From assembly GCA_944385405.1 (NCBI GenBank), contig CALWXB010000020.1, positions 1 to 34,937 of the forward strand: 34,937 nucleotides of DNA, written 5' to 3'. The notes under the pieces were generated by a model. It did no database searches, was not told the DNA's origin, and saw nothing but the letters and a program-made list of their open reading frames with translations. Shown here piece after piece: positions 16,543-23,450 of this stretch. Within the stretch, counting starts at the first letter, position 1; every line of letters begins with the position of its first letter. Both the position numbers and the translations under genes were made by a program. The DNA comes from an uncultured Oscillospiraceae bacterium (GTDB lineage Bacteria; Bacillota; Clostridia; Oscillospirales; Oscillospiraceae).

Positions 16543-17162
16543 CCCCGCCGCGCCTCCCACTTTTTCAGGAAGCTGCGCCGGTGGGCCGGGCAGGGGCCGT
16601 ACTGATCCAGCATGGCGTAGTGGAGCTTGGTGCCGTAACCCTTGTGCTTTGCGAACTGATACTGGGGATACTGCGCTTCCAGCTCCGTGGAAACGTACCG
16701 GTCCCGGCTGACCTTGGCCAAAATGGACGCCGCTGCAATGGAGGCACTCTTCCCGTCTCCGCCCACGATGCAAAGGTGTGGCGCGGTGACGGCCACGGCG
16801 CTGCCGTGATCCCGGTTGCCGTCGATGAGGCAGAGGTCCGGCTTTTGGGCAAGGCCGTCGATGGCCCGCTGCATGGCCAGCATCCGGGCGTTGAGGATAT
16901 CCATTTCGTCAATCTCCTCTGCCGTGACGAACGCCACGCTGTACGCCGCCGCCCGGGCGGTGATGACGTCGAAAAGAGCCTCACGCTTCTTTTCCATCAG
17001 CTTCTTGGAGTCGTTGAGGCCGGGGATATCCGCCTCCCGGGGCAGGATCACCGCCGCGGCGTACACCGGTCCCGCCAGAGGGCCGGCTCCGGCCTCATCC
17101 ACGCCGCAGACCGTGGAGACGCCGCTGTTCCATTGTTCCCGCTCATAGGTCCAAAGGTCCAC
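16539..17162 (-). CDS. rnhB: Ribonuclease HII
   Basis: RNase HII cuts RNA in RNA-DNA hybrids and removes single ribonucleotides from DNA. The family signature [15 protein letters not shown] is at residues 19-33 with Asp22 and Glu23. Further motifs are NDSKKL and the C-terminal [10 protein letters not shown]. The start is ambiguous. I choose the GTG at 17162, giving 207 residues, because AGGAG lies eight bases upstream; the GTG two codons earlier is too close to that site. The start overlaps the end of rbgA by 20 bp. Confidence 0.93.
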   Translation of the reverse strand: MDLWTYEREQWNSGVSTVCGVDEAGAGPLAGPVYAAAVILPREADIPGLNDSKKLMEKKREALFDVITARAAAYSVAFVTAEEIDEMDILNARMLAMQRAIDGLAQKPDLCLIDGNRDHGSAVAVTAPHLCIVGGDGKSASIAAASILAKVSRDRYVSTELEAQYPQYQFAKHKGYGTKLHYAMLDQYGPCPAHRRSFLKKWEARRG

Positions 17163-18048
17163 AGTCACTTCTCCTTTGCTCCTCCGGCATCTCCAGTGTA
17201 AAGCGTCCAAGCTTGCCGCCGCGGAACTCGTCCAGCAAGATCTTCGCCATCCGCTCCGTGTCCACTTCCCCACCGGAGATCAAAAAGCCACGCTTCTTCC
17301 CCGCTACCTCCAGCAGCCGGTAGCCCCAGGCCACGTCGTTTTCCTCCGCCGCCCGCTCCGGGATCCCGGAGAGCTTGTAGGCGGCGGCCAACTCATCGGA
17401 ATAATGTGTCCCCAGATAGGCCATCAGATGGCAGCCCAGGGTCTCTGTGTCCAGGATATCATCCTTTACCGCGCCGGTAAAGGCCAGGTTCAGTCCCACG
17501 CTCTGGTCTTCAAACTTGGGCCAGAGGATACCGGGGGTATCCAGCAGCTCCAGGTTCCGGTCGATGGGTACCCACTGCTTGGAGCGGGTGACGCCGGGCC
17601 GGTCCTCAGTCTTTGCCGTCTTGCGGCCCGCGATCCGGTTGATGAAGGTGGATTTGCCCACATTGGGGATACCCAGGATCATCACCCGGATCACCCGGTT
17701 CTGCCCCTTGGCCTCATAGGCCCGGATCTTCTCCGAGAGCAGCTCCCGGACAGCGACGGCGAACCGGGCCGTTCCCTGCCCGCTTTTGGCGTCGGATTCC
17801 AGCACGGCATAGCCCTTTGCCCGGAAATATGCCGCCCACCGGTCTGTGGAAGCCTTGTCTGCCTGATCCACCCGGTTCAGCACCACCAGCCGGGGCTTCC
17901 CCGCCGTCAGCTCATCCACATCCGGGTTCCGGCTGGAAACCGGGATCCGGGCATCCAGGATCTCGCACACCGCATCTACGTTCTTGATCTGCTCGGCGAT
18001 CATCCGCCGGGTCTTGGTCATATGACCGGGATACCACTGAATGTTCAT
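17143..18048 (-). CDS. rbgA: Ribosome biogenesis GTPase RbgA (YlqF)
   Basis: RbgA is a circularly permuted GTPase needed for late 50S subunit assembly. The permuted order is visible: G4 NRVD at residues 58-61, then G5-like SDAKSG, then G1 [10 protein letters not shown] at 127-136, then G3 DTPG at 170-173. The N-terminal [11 protein letters not shown] at 5-15 is diagnostic. Length is 301 residues. Its ATG overlaps the stop of the upstream signal peptidase as ATGA. The lepB-rbgA-rnhB order is typical of Firmicutes, though rplS, often upstream, is not here. Confidence 0.96.
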   Translation of the reverse strand: MNIQWYPGHMTKTRRMIAEQIKNVDAVCEILDARIPVSSRNPDVDELTAGKPRLVVLNRVDQADKASTDRWAAYFRAKGYAVLESDAKSGQGTARFAVAVRELLSEKIRAYEAKGQNRVIRVMILGIPNVGKSTFINRIAGRKTAKTEDRPGVTRSKQWVPIDRNLELLDTPGILWPKFEDQSVGLNLAFTGAVKDDILDTETLGCHLMAYLGTHYSDELAAAYKLSGIPERAAEENDVAWGYRLLEVAGKKRGFLISGGEVDTERMAKILLDEFRGGKLGRFTLEMPEEQRRSDCGPLDL

Positions 18049-18647
18049 GCGATCACTCCAATGCGCCCGAAGTCCCGTTTCTCAGAATCCTCATCCGTTC
18101 CGGGGAAGGCAAGAAATACCGCCTTTCCGATGACGTACCGGGTATCCACCGTACCCAGCCGGGCATCTCGGCTGTCGCTGGAGTGGTTCCGGTTGTCGCC
18201 CATGACGAAGATGCAGCCATCCGGCACCGTCAGGGGGAATTCCGTCCCCTCCTGCAGAAAAGTCAGTTCGTTGACATAGGGCTCGTCCAACAATGTGCCG
18301 TCCACATACACACTGCCGCTTTCGAAGTCAATATCCACCGTCTGACCCTCTGTGGCAATGACCCGCTTGACGATGGGTTCCTCCAGAAACTCTGACTTCC
18401 GCAGCACCACGATATCTCCGTATGCATAGTCGTCATACAGAAGAGAGCTGAGCACCAGCAGCCGGTCCCCGTCCTGCAGGGTGGGGACCATGGAGTGCCC
18501 GTCCACCCCGATGAGGCGGATCACAAATGTAAACAGCAGCACCACTGCCAGGACCGAGCACACCAGCGCCTGGACCCATTCATAGAGATCCCGGCCCTCC
18601 TGCCTGTCCCGGGCGGGCTGTTCCTTTTCCTGTTCATTTTCCAGCAT
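18045..18647 (-). CDS. lepB: Signal peptidase I, copy B
   Basis: This is a type I signal peptidase, which removes signal peptides from exported proteins at the outer face of the membrane. A charged 20-residue start is followed by one membrane anchor (about 24-47). The catalytic Ser52 is in GHSMVPTLQ and the catalytic Lys94 in [11 protein letters not shown]. The conserved [12 protein letters not shown] box is at 150-161. The 200-residue protein closely resembles the copy just upstream, so the pair looks like a tandem duplication. It is followed by rbgA with a 4-base overlap. Confidence 0.95.
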   Translation of the reverse strand: MLENEQEKEQPARDRQEGRDLYEWVQALVCSVLAVVLLFTFVIRLIGVDGHSMVPTLQDGDRLLVLSSLLYDDYAYGDIVVLRKSEFLEEPIVKRVIATEGQTVDIDFESGSVYVDGTLLDEPYVNELTFLQEGTEFPLTVPDGCIFVMGDNRNHSSDSRDARLGTVDTRYVIGKAVFLAFPGTDEDSEKRDFGRIGVIA

Positions 18648-18663
18648 AACTGCTTCTCCTCAT

Positions 18664-19230
18664 TCAGCTCAAGATTCCCATCCGGCTCCACTCCCGCCGG
18701 TCCAGCTCTGCCGTCTTGCCCGGCACTACCAGGGCCACCGCCCGGCCGACGATCTTCCGGACATCTACCGGTCCCAATGCCGCATCCCGGCTGTCCTGAC
18801 TGTCGTTGCGGTTGTCGCCCATGACGAACACGCAGTCCTCCGGAACTGTGAGGGGAAACTCCGTCCCCTCCTGCAGATGGGTGGCCTCCCGGATATATGG
18901 CTCGTCCAATGCAGCACCGTCCACATACACGACGCCCTGATCAAAGTCGATGTCCACCGTCTGTCCTTCCGTGGCGATGACCCGCTTGACGATCATTTCC
19001 TTTTCCCGCAGCGCACCGCCCACGATCACGATATCTCCCCGGCGGTAATCCCCGCACCAGAGACTGTTGAGCACCAGCAGCCGGTCCCCGTCCTGCAGGG
19101 TCTCCCGCATGGACTCCCCGGAAACGGATACCACCCGGATCCCCAGCGTGAACACCAGCACCACCGTCACCACGGCGGGCACCAGCACCCGGATCCACTC
19201 ATAGAGGTTTTTTGCCGTCTTGTTTTCCAT
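18664..19230 (-). CDS. lepB: Signal peptidase I, copy A
   Basis: This is the first of two tandem type I signal peptidases. The single membrane anchor is at about 14-34, the catalytic Ser40 in SGESMRETLQ and the catalytic Lys82 in [11 protein letters not shown]. The box GDNRNDSQDSRD is at 138-149. Both active sites are intact, so neither copy looks degenerate. I use the ATG at 19230 (MENKTAKNLYEW), giving 188 residues, with GGAG ten bases upstream. It is the first gene after the promoter at 19303-19275. The residues after the catalytic Ser differ between copies (MRET here, MVPT in copy B), a possible sign of altered substrate preference. Confidence 0.95.
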   Translation of the reverse strand: MENKTAKNLYEWIRVLVPAVVTVVLVFTLGIRVVSVSGESMRETLQDGDRLLVLNSLWCGDYRRGDIVIVGGALREKEMIVKRVIATEGQTVDIDFDQGVVYVDGAALDEPYIREATHLQEGTEFPLTVPEDCVFVMGDNRNDSQDSRDAALGPVDVRKIVGRAVALVVPGKTAELDRREWSRMGILS

Positions 19231-19274
19231 AAGTTTCCATCTCCGCCATTTCCGGCTGCACGTCATATTGTAGC

Positions 19275-19303
19275 ATTATAACAAAATCCCCCCGATTCCA
19301 CAA
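19275..19303 (-). promoter_or_regulatory. Promoter of the lepB-rbgA-rnhB-thrC run
   Basis: On the minus strand TTGTGG (19303 to 19298) and a perfect TATAAT (19280 to 19275) are separated by exactly 17 bases. The -35 box lies in the loop of the EamA gene's terminator hairpin and the spacer forms its 3' arm. The mRNA leader to copy A would be about 38 bases. Confidence 0.75.
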
Positions 19304-19319
19304 GGGACCGGGGAGATTT
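19283..19319 (-). terminator. Terminator of the EamA transporter gene
   Basis: The arms AAAATCCCCCCG and CGGGGAGATTTT (plus-strand reading) form an 11-pair stem with one mismatch around a 14-base loop. It begins about 9 bases after the transporter stop. On the minus strand the stem ends in TTTT followed by GTTATAATG. It overlaps the lepB promoter. Confidence 0.6.
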
Positions 19320-19327
19320 TTTGCCGG

Positions 19328-20239
19328 TCAAGCCGGAGCGTGTTTCCGGGATGCGGGCAGCTGCGCCAGGACCACCGCCGCCAGCATCAGAAGGCACCCC
19401 AGATACTCCCGCCCGTTCATCCGGTCGTGGAGCACCACTGCCCCCGCCAGCGTGGCGAATACCGACTCCAGGCTCAAAAGCAGGGACACCACTGTGGGAT
19501 TGGAGTCCTTCTGGGCCAGGATCTGCAGCGTGTACGCCACGCCGCTGGAGAAAACGCCCACATAGAGGATGGGCCATGCACACTGCGCCAGAGCAGTCAG
19601 AGACGGAGACTCCGTCAGCACCATACCGGCACCGGAGAGCACCGTGGCCACCAGAAACTGCACGCAGGAAAGTTCCACGCCGTCCACCTTCTGGGTGAAA
19701 TGGTCAATGATGAGGATGTGGGCGGAAAAGCAGAAGGCACACAGCAGCACATAGAAGTCCCCCGTCGTCACCGTGAGGTCCTCCGTGATGCAAAGGCAGT
19801 AAAGGCCTGCCACTGCCAGCGCCACACTGAGCCAGATGGTCCGGGGCGCCCGCTTTTTCAGAAAGATCCCCACGATGGGCACGATGACGATGTACAGCGC
19901 AGTGATAAAGCCGGCTTTGCCGGAGGTGGTGGTCTCCAGCCCCTTTTGCTGGAGATTGGCCGCTACTGTCAGCGCTGTGCCGCAGCAGATACCTCCCAGG
20001 ATCAGATCCCGCCGCGCAGCGGGACGGGCCTCTGCCGCGCCGGAAAAATCCCGGCTTCTGGCGCGGCGAAATACCGCACACAGGATCAAAAGAAATAAAA
20101 ACGCGATCCCGGAACGGGCAGCATTGAAGGTAAAGGGCTCCACGTAGTCCGCCCCCACGCTCTGGGCCACAAAGGCCGTACCCCAGATCAGCGCCGCCAG
20201 CACGGGAAATACATTCTGTCTGACTGTGTTTCCTCTCAT
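19328..20239 (-). CDS. EamA/DMT-family membrane transporter
   Basis: This is a ten-segment drug/metabolite transporter family protein, 303 residues, built from two EamA repeats (about 10-150 and 160-295). Hydrophobic segments alternate with short charged loops throughout. The substrate cannot be read from sequence; relatives export amino acids, nucleobases or other small metabolites. I prefer the ATG at 20239 (MRGNTVRQNVFP), with AGGAG eight bases upstream, over a TTG seven codons earlier that has no such site. It diverges from the DNA glycosylase operon. Confidence 0.9.
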   Translation of the reverse strand: MRGNTVRQNVFPVLAALIWGTAFVAQSVGADYVEPFTFNAARSGIAFLFLLILCAVFRRARSRDFSGAAEARPAARRDLILGGICCGTALTVAANLQQKGLETTTSGKAGFITALYIVIVPIVGIFLKKRAPRTIWLSVALAVAGLYCLCITEDLTVTTGDFYVLLCAFCFSAHILIIDHFTQKVDGVELSCVQFLVATVLSGAGMVLTESPSLTALAQCAWPILYVGVFSSGVAYTLQILAQKDSNPTVVSLLLSLESVFATLAGAVVLHDRMNGREYLGCLLMLAAVVLAQLPASRKHAPA

Positions 20240-20271
20240 TCCACTTGCTCCTATTTTCAATCCGTGTTATA

Positions 20272-20299
20272 TTGTGAAATATGCAACCCGCAGTAAATT
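20272..20299 (+). promoter_or_regulatory. Possible promoter of the DNA glycosylase operon
   Basis: TTGTGA (20272-20277) and TAAATT (20294-20299) are 16 bases apart in the 85-base divergent gap, just ahead of the glycosylase start. Both boxes are only fair matches. No LexA-like palindrome is present here. Confidence 0.35.
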
Positions 20300-20324
20300 T
20301 GTATTTTAGCATCGAGGTGTGAAA

Positions 20325-20933
20325 ATGGCAAGGCTTTCCCGTGATTTTTACGATCAGGACACCGTGGAGGCAGCCCGCAGGCTCTTGGGGATGTATCTGG
20401 TACGCCGCCTGGATGGGGAAACGCTGGCTGGGCGCATCACGGAAACCGAGGCCTATGTGGGCCGGTGCGACAAGGCCTGCCATGCCTACCAATACCGCCG
20501 GACAGAGCGCACGGATGTGCTGTTCATGCCGCCCGGTCATGCCTACATCTATCTCATCTACGGGATGCATCACTGTCTGAATCTGGTGACGGAGCCGGAA
20601 GGCGAGCCTGCGGCGGTGCTGATCCGGGGCATCGAGCCGGTGGCGGGGGTGGATACCATCCGCCGCCTTCGCTGCGGAGACAAGCCTCTGACCGCCTACC
20701 GCTCCAGGCATCTCACCGACGGTCCCGGCAAAGTATGTCAAGCTCTGGGGCTGACGCTGGCGGAAAACCGGATGGATCTCACTGGGGACACGCTGTATGT
20801 CTGCACCGCGCCGGAGGATCTGGGACTCTCCCTCCCCGCCCACGGACCGGAGCGGATCTGTGCCGGCCCCCGCATCGGTGTGGACTATGCCCAGGAGGCC
20901 CGGGACTTTCCCTGGCGGTTTTGGCTGGAATAG
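20325..20933 (+). CDS. 3-methyladenine DNA glycosylase (AAG/MPG family)
   Basis: This base-excision enzyme removes alkylated and deaminated purines from DNA. The 202-residue protein matches the AAG family: the active-site segment RITETEAYVG at 38-46 with catalytic Glu42, the intercalating-loop region HAYQYRRTERTD, the strand HAYIYLIYGMHHCLNLVT at 72-89, and the C-terminal GPRIGVDYA. The ATG at 20325 has GAGGT six bases upstream; a GTG two codons earlier is possible. It is the first gene of a four-gene operon whose other members are not DNA-repair proteins. Confidence 0.94.
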   Translation: MARLSRDFYDQDTVEAARRLLGMYLVRRLDGETLAGRITETEAYVGRCDKACHAYQYRRTERTDVLFMPPGHAYIYLIYGMHHCLNLVTEPEGEPAAVLIRGIEPVAGVDTIRRLRCGDKPLTAYRSRHLTDGPGKVCQALGLTLAENRMDLTGDTLYVCTAPEDLGLSLPAHGPERICAGPRIGVDYAQEARDFPWRFWLE

Positions 20934-20947
20934 GAGGATCGAAGCAC

Positions 20948-21601
20948 ATGTTTTTCTTTGATATGGATGGGACCCTCATCGACTCCAACCGGGTGTGGAA
21001 GGAAGTGGACGAGCGGTTCCTGGCCCGGCGGGGCATCCCCTACACCCGGGCCTACTACGAGGGCGTGGCCCATACGATCCTCCCCCTGGCCGCCCAGTTC
21101 ACCCGGGAGTTCTGCCATCTGGAGGAATCCTGTCAGGAGATCATGGACGAATGGATGGACATGGCCAAGGACATCTATGCCCACGTCACCGTCAAGCCCG
21201 GCGTCCGGGCATACCTCAAGCAGTGCCGGACGGAGGGCCGGCGGCTTGGCGTGGTGACCTCCAGCGTTCCGGAACACTGCCACACTGCTTTGCAGCGGCT
21301 GGGGCTGGAGAAATACTTTGAGTCCATCACCTTCGCCCAGCAGCTGGGTCTGGAGAAAAAGGACCCCCAGGTGTGGCTGGAGGCAGCGCGGAAAAGCGGC
21401 GTGGAGCCGGAATCCTGCACCATCTTCGACGACAGTCTCTCCGCCTGCCGGGGCGCCCGGGCTGCCCGGATGCGGGTGGTGGGCGTTTACGACAGCTTCT
21501 TCGCCCGGGACGAGCGGGAGATGCGGTCTTTCTGTGACGTGTATATCCGCAGCTTTGAAGAGCTGCTATGGCTCCCGGAACAGCGGGACCGGAAAAAATA
21601 A
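20948..21601 (+). CDS. HAD-superfamily hydrolase
   Basis: This is a haloacid-dehalogenase-type phosphatase of 217 residues. The catalytic loop FFDMDGTLIDS has the nucleophile Asp5 and acid/base Asp7. An alpha-helical cap covers about 15-80. Motif II is in GVVTSSVPEH, motif III Lys in LEKKDP, and motif IV in CTIFDDSLSACRGARAA. The layout is that of the beta-phosphoglucomutase/phosphoglycolate-phosphatase branch, but the substrate is not readable. AGGAGG precedes the ATG at 20948. It is 14 bp after the glycosylase gene and 12 bp before the aldolase gene. Confidence 0.92.
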   Translation: MFFFDMDGTLIDSNRVWKEVDERFLARRGIPYTRAYYEGVAHTILPLAAQFTREFCHLEESCQEIMDEWMDMAKDIYAHVTVKPGVRAYLKQCRTEGRRLGVVTSSVPEHCHTALQRLGLEKYFESITFAQQLGLEKKDPQVWLEAARKSGVEPESCTIFDDSLSACRGARAARMRVVGVYDSFFARDEREMRSFCDVYIRSFEELLWLPEQRDRKK

Positions 21602-21613
21602 GGAGTGACGACA

Positions 21614-22384
21614 ATGAATCGAGTACAGGAAAAATTCATGAAGAAGGAGCTGTCCGTGGGGACCTTCACCCAGCTCAACAGCGCTACCGCCGTGGAATGC
21701 CTGGGGCAGACCGGACTGGACTATGTCCTCATCGATACGGAACACACCGCGGTGGGCATCGACTTCCTCACCGCCGCCATCACCGCCGCCGACGCCGCAG
21801 GACTGGTTCCTCTGGTCCGGATCAACGACATCACCCGCAGCAAAGTCCTCCAGCCCCTGGACTACGGCGCCCAGGGCCTCATCATCCCCGCCGTGGAGAC
21901 GGTGGAGGAGGTGCGCCGACTGGTGGAGTACGCCAAATTCCCGCCTCTGGGCAACCGCGGCTTCTGCCCTACCCGGGACGGCAAGTGGGGCTATGACGAG
22001 GCTTCCCAGGCGGGCACCGATGTCTACTTTGACCGCTGCAACCGGGAGACGCTGCTGATCCCACAGTGCGAGACCCGCGGGTGCCTGGAGCACATCGAAG
22101 AGATCCTGTCCATGGACGGCGTGGACGGCATCTTCGTGGGCCCCTTCGACCTTTCCATTGCTCTGGGCCATCCCATGGAGTTCGACTGCCCGGAGATGCG
22201 CGCTGCCCTGGACCGCATCCTGGCCGCCTGCAAGAAGTACAACAAGATGTCTTTCATCTTCTGCGGCGACGCCCAGACCGCCCGCAAGCGGGCATCCGAG
22301 GGCTATGACAGCGTCACCACCGGTCTGGACGCTCTGGCCCTCATCGAGTCCTACCGCGCCATGGTACGGGACATCCGAGCGTAA
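21614..22384 (+). CDS. HpcH/HpaI-family aldolase
   Basis: This is a class II (metal-dependent) pyruvate-type aldolase family member, related to enzymes that split 2-keto-3-deoxy acids. The 256-residue TIM-barrel sequence has the expected residues: DTEH with His44, Arg69 (PLVRIN), the metal ligands Glu153 (PQCETRG) and Asp179 in GPFDLS. The ATG at 21614 is chosen because AGGAG lies eight bases upstream; a GTG three codons earlier overlaps that site. Its natural substrate is unknown. The adjacent HAD phosphatase could act in the same route. Confidence 0.9.
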   Translation: MNRVQEKFMKKELSVGTFTQLNSATAVECLGQTGLDYVLIDTEHTAVGIDFLTAAITAADAAGLVPLVRINDITRSKVLQPLDYGAQGLIIPAVETVEEVRRLVEYAKFPPLGNRGFCPTRDGKWGYDEASQAGTDVYFDRCNRETLLIPQCETRGCLEHIEEILSMDGVDGIFVGPFDLSIALGHPMEFDCPEMRAALDRILAACKKYNKMSFIFCGDAQTARKRASEGYDSVTTGLDALALIESYRAMVRDIRA

Positions 22385-22393
22385 ACAGCGGGA

Positions 22394-23413
22394 ATGGAGC
22401 CCTACTACTACCATCGCCTCAGCAAACCTGCCCAGGCAGTGTATCACGCCATGAAGGCCGGGTTCTCCGCCTTGCAGCCCGCCTTTTCCGTGCCCCGGCT
22501 GGATGGGAGCGTACTTACTGATCTCTTCTTCCAGCTGCGGCTGGACTGCCCGGAGATCTTCTATGTCACCGGCTTTTCCTACCGCTACGCCCCCGGCGCA
22601 GAGAACGTGGAGCTGCTGCCAGAATACCTCTTTGAAAAATCCAAGATCCGGGACCAGCAGAAGGCCCTCACCGCCCGGGTGGAGAAACTGACCCGTCCCC
22701 TGCAAGACGGCAGCGTCTGGGACCAGGAGCGGGGCATCCACGATTTTATCTGCTCCAACGTCCGCTACGACAAGCTGAAAAAGCCCTATTCCCACGAGAT
22801 CATCGGTCCTCTCACCAACGGCGTGGGGGTGTGCGAGGGCATCGCCAAGACGGTGAAGATCCTCTGTGACGCCCTGGGCATCTGGTGCATGATCGCCGTC
22901 TCCGAGGCAAACCCGGAGCGTGGCGTGAAATACCGCCACGCCTGGAACATTTTGAAGCTGGACGGACAGTATTATCACCTGGACGCCACCTTCGACAACT
23001 CCCTGGGGGAGGACGGCGTCCTCCGGTACGACTACTTCAACCTGGACGACAAGCGCCTCTTCCGGGACCACCAGGCTCCCCTCTATCCCCTGCCGGCCTG
23101 TCCGGACGGGAAGCACACCTACTATCAGCTCCAGAAGTGCTCCTTTACCACGGCGGAGGAGGTGTGCAAACGTGCCCAGATGCCCCTGCGCAAGGGGCTG
23201 CCCTTCGTGTTCCACTGGCGGGGCGGCACGCTGAACCGGGACATCCTTGCGGAACTGGTGCGGGTTCTGGAGGAATCGGCACAGAAGCGCGGCCGCCACG
23301 CCGCCATCTCCTACAATTACCCTCAAGCGGTGCTGTGCGTGCAGTTTCCCAAGGAGCTGCCCCGGGAGGAGCTGGTCGCCCAGGAGGCCGACGAGGCGGA
23401 ACGAGACGAATAA
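22394..23413 (+). CDS. Transglutaminase-like domain protein
   Basis: This is a 339-residue protein with a transglutaminase/protease-like core. The catalytic triad is clear: Cys147 in GVGVCEGIA, His182 in YRHAWNIL, and Asp197 in YHLDATFD. No signal peptide or membrane segment is present, so it appears cytoplasmic, which is less common for this superfamily in Gram-positive bacteria. The C-terminal 100 residues have no recognised domain. It begins 9 bp after the aldolase and ends the operon at a bidirectional terminator. Peptidase or amide-cleaving activity is as likely as cross-linking. The ribosome site is weak, so coupled translation is likely. Confidence 0.85.
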   Translation: MEPYYYHRLSKPAQAVYHAMKAGFSALQPAFSVPRLDGSVLTDLFFQLRLDCPEIFYVTGFSYRYAPGAENVELLPEYLFEKSKIRDQQKALTARVEKLTRPLQDGSVWDQERGIHDFICSNVRYDKLKKPYSHEIIGPLTNGVGVCEGIAKTVKILCDALGIWCMIAVSEANPERGVKYRHAWNILKLDGQYYHLDATFDNSLGEDGVLRYDYFNLDDKRLFRDHQAPLYPLPACPDGKHTYYQLQKCSFTTAEEVCKRAQMPLRKGLPFVFHWRGGTLNRDILAELVRVLEESAQKRGRHAAISYNYPQAVLCVQFPKELPREELVAQEADEAERDE

Positions 23414-23450
23414 AAAAACAGCCGACAGCAATGCTGTCGGCTGTTTTTTC
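23412..23450. terminator. Bidirectional terminator between the glycosylase operon and pcrA
   Basis: A perfect 17-bp stem (23413-23429 with 23433-23449) with a 3-base AAT loop carries an A-run on one side and a T-run on the other, so it works for both strands. The stop codons of the two converging genes lie on the outer edges of the stem. Confidence 0.92.
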
